From: Owenia fusiformis
Lineage: Eukaryota; Annelida; Polychaeta; Sabellida; Oweniidae
DNA length: 64,000 bases
Reading direction: 5' to 3'
Assembly (NCBI GenBank): GCA_903813345.2
Contig: CAIIXF020000001.1
Span: forward strand, 43,371,366 to 43,435,365
Part shown: in pieces, positions 62,192-64,000 of the stretch
How positions within the stretch are numbered: position 1 is the stretch's first letter
How the letters are laid out: each line of letters opens with the position of its first letter
The notes under the pieces: model-generated
What the model was told of the DNA's origin: nothing
Seen by the model: only the letters and a program-made list of their open reading frames with translations
Database searches by the model: none
Position numbers and translations under genes: made by a program

Positions 62192-64000
62192 AGCATTATG
62201 GGTAATGGACGTATCTCAAAATGATGATCTTGTGACTGAATCAAAACGCACTGTTTGAATGAGGATTATTTTTGCAAAGATTTGCAACAGATGCCAGCTA
62301 TGATGATTAGGACAATAATGGTATAAATCTGCTACAAGGTGGTTTTAAATGGAGAAAGAATTAAAATACAAATTATTATTTAACTGCTATTTTGAAATTA
62401 TTGAGTCATTTGCCTTAAAAACTGCAAGTTTTAGTTAAATATTATATAAGATCCAATATTTTAAAGTCCCTATATAGTACATGTACTTAGATCATGTATT
62501 TTGTGCATATTTACGCATATCAGCATTTTGTGGAGGTAGATGGCTTTCTGCTTTAGCATTAATGTATTTAATCAAATAATTATGTACATGTGTAGAATTT
62601 TAATTATATTTATATTGCACTGTATATATTTACATTGCACTGTAGATGCCTTTGAAGCACATTGGTAAAACTGTACATAGTTGTATTATAGGATATACAT
62701 GTACTGAAGCTAATCTTTCCGACATTATTTTGTTTTTCAAAAACACACTTTTCTGCTTTTTCTGAAGGTATCTTTGTATTTTAAAGGAAGGGAAGGGTAA
62801 CCCAAAGTGAAGTTAATTTGAAATTTCTGGTAAACATACAATAACAAAAATGTTTTGATATTGTTGATGTAGTCTTCATACATTTCTCTAGTCAAATTGT
62901 ACAGTAAACAGTACAGAATTCTAAAGATAATTTCTGATAACTGTTCATCAAAAGACGTGTCATCATTGTAAAACAATGATATGAACCATGACTAGAACTT
63001 GCCAACATATATCATAGGACAGGTATATATTGTATACATGTACTGTACACGCATCTTCCTTAGCTCATATTCAAGTGAGACACTCATGTTTGAAGATGCA
63101 ATCTTTAACAGTAGGCGGAATGAAAAGTGCATCAGTTTCCTTTGTTGCCACTAAATTCTCTTGAAACATTTGTTTAGTTAGCCAATCATGAAAGAGGACC
63201 AAACTTGATAAAAGCTAAAAATTAAATTAAGGTAGGTCCTGTAGAATAAGTTATCTATTAAATGAACAAAGGTCATCCTAATAATAACTAGAAGCTTTTA
63301 GAAATACTGAATATTAGATACGCTGTATAATAGCACAATTAATCTATACTTATATATTGTACACTTATATTACGCTTTTTGTACTTCGCTATATATTATA
63401 TACACTTAGCATTATAACATTCACAAGGGAATCAATTTTTAGAGCATTTTGCATTATTCCCTCAATATTTCACATATCATTGATCTTTAAAAACACTGTG
63501 AGTTTTATGTAGGATTTGGTACATGTATAAAGGGCATAATGACTTGACTGTAGGTGGACTTGAGTGTTCTTTAGTAGACTTTGGAGTGTAACTTATGTTA
63601 TTAAGAGTATCCAATTTTTAAAAATATGTTCAATTCACTTTTTCAAGTGTGCAAGGTGTAAATGTTGCATTCCTCTGTGACCTTTCAATATTCTTACCAC
63701 TCACTCTACAGTGGTTTATTTTGTCAATCATGTAAAGAAATCCATTCGGGAGAATCGCACGTTTACCTTTGGTGTCTGCCATCATGTTCACCAAATGGTT
63801 TGTTACCTTATAGTTTCAATGAACAAAATACCAATTGTTGTTTATATGACTTTATTGTATTTTATGTTATATCACGAAATAATGACTTACATTAGAGTAC
63901 AATTGTACTCTTATCCATGACTCAGACACAATGTGCCCATTTCGAAACTTAAATATTGTTGTTAATTAACAAAATTGTGTACAAATTGTAAATTAATGTC
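62192..64000. other. 3' UTR of the TMEM47-like gene and downstream sequence
   Basis: AT-rich sequence follows the stop. No coding exon with splice signals is visible, and no clear polyadenylation signal could be chosen. Frames at 63662-63920 overlap in two registers without family resemblance and are not called. Confidence 0.45.

Overview
The window is nuclear DNA from an animal, most likely a marine invertebrate deuterostome. It is AT-rich, with small exons, large introns and GT-AG junctions. It is dense in foldback transposons and minisatellites. All six gene families present occur in bilaterians. A hemichordate, cephalochordate or echinoderm would fit, but the sequence alone does not fix the species.

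Layout. (1) 343-4928, + strand: the last nine coding exons of glycine dehydrogenase (GLDC, the P-protein of the glycine cleavage system). (2) 7576-13240, - strand: a complete 12-exon cytochrome P450 of the CYP3 clan, tail to tail with GLDC. (3) 15235-47729, + strand: a complete 14-exon TAF5L gene (SAGA/PCAF-complex WD40 protein), divergent from the P450. Promoter-type motifs (ZNF143-like, YY1-like, E-box) lie between the two. (4) 21808-35191, - strand: a complete 9-exon SLC22 organic ion transporter lying wholly inside TAF5L intron 4. (5) 30411-31553, - strand: an intronless class A GPCR, adenosine-receptor-like, lying inside the second SLC22 intron. The arrangement is a gene within a gene within a gene. 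(6) 50700-62191, + strand: a complete 4-exon TMEM47-like protein of the claudin/PMP22 superfamily. All six reconstructions keep reading frame across every junction.

The most unusual signal is that three independent minisatellites are built from exon edges. About 17 copies of a 96-bp unit (35816-38168) consist of the 3' splice site plus the first 82 nt of TAF5L exon 5. About 8 copies of a roughly 41-bp unit (24871-25195, - strand) carry the 3' splice site and first bases of an SLC22 exon. About 9 copies of a roughly 43-bp unit (47691-48085) start in the last TAF5L codons, include the stop, and run into the 3' UTR. The 96-bp unit is exactly 32 codons and is open, so the last five acceptors could yield proteins with extra 32-residue modules.

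The introns also hold many non-autonomous DNA transposons that can be delimited by inverted ends and target-site duplications. They include a TTAA-flanked 1-kb foldback, TA-flanked elements that share a CAGGGTG terminus (one inserted inside the exon-5 array), an 8-bp-TSD foldback whose arms are inverted minisatellites, a CpG-rich TTA-flanked element, and a 9-10-bp-TSD miniature hairpin. No RNA gene, CRISPR array or intact transposase was found. The genes do not form an obvious shared pathway; their proximity appears positional.
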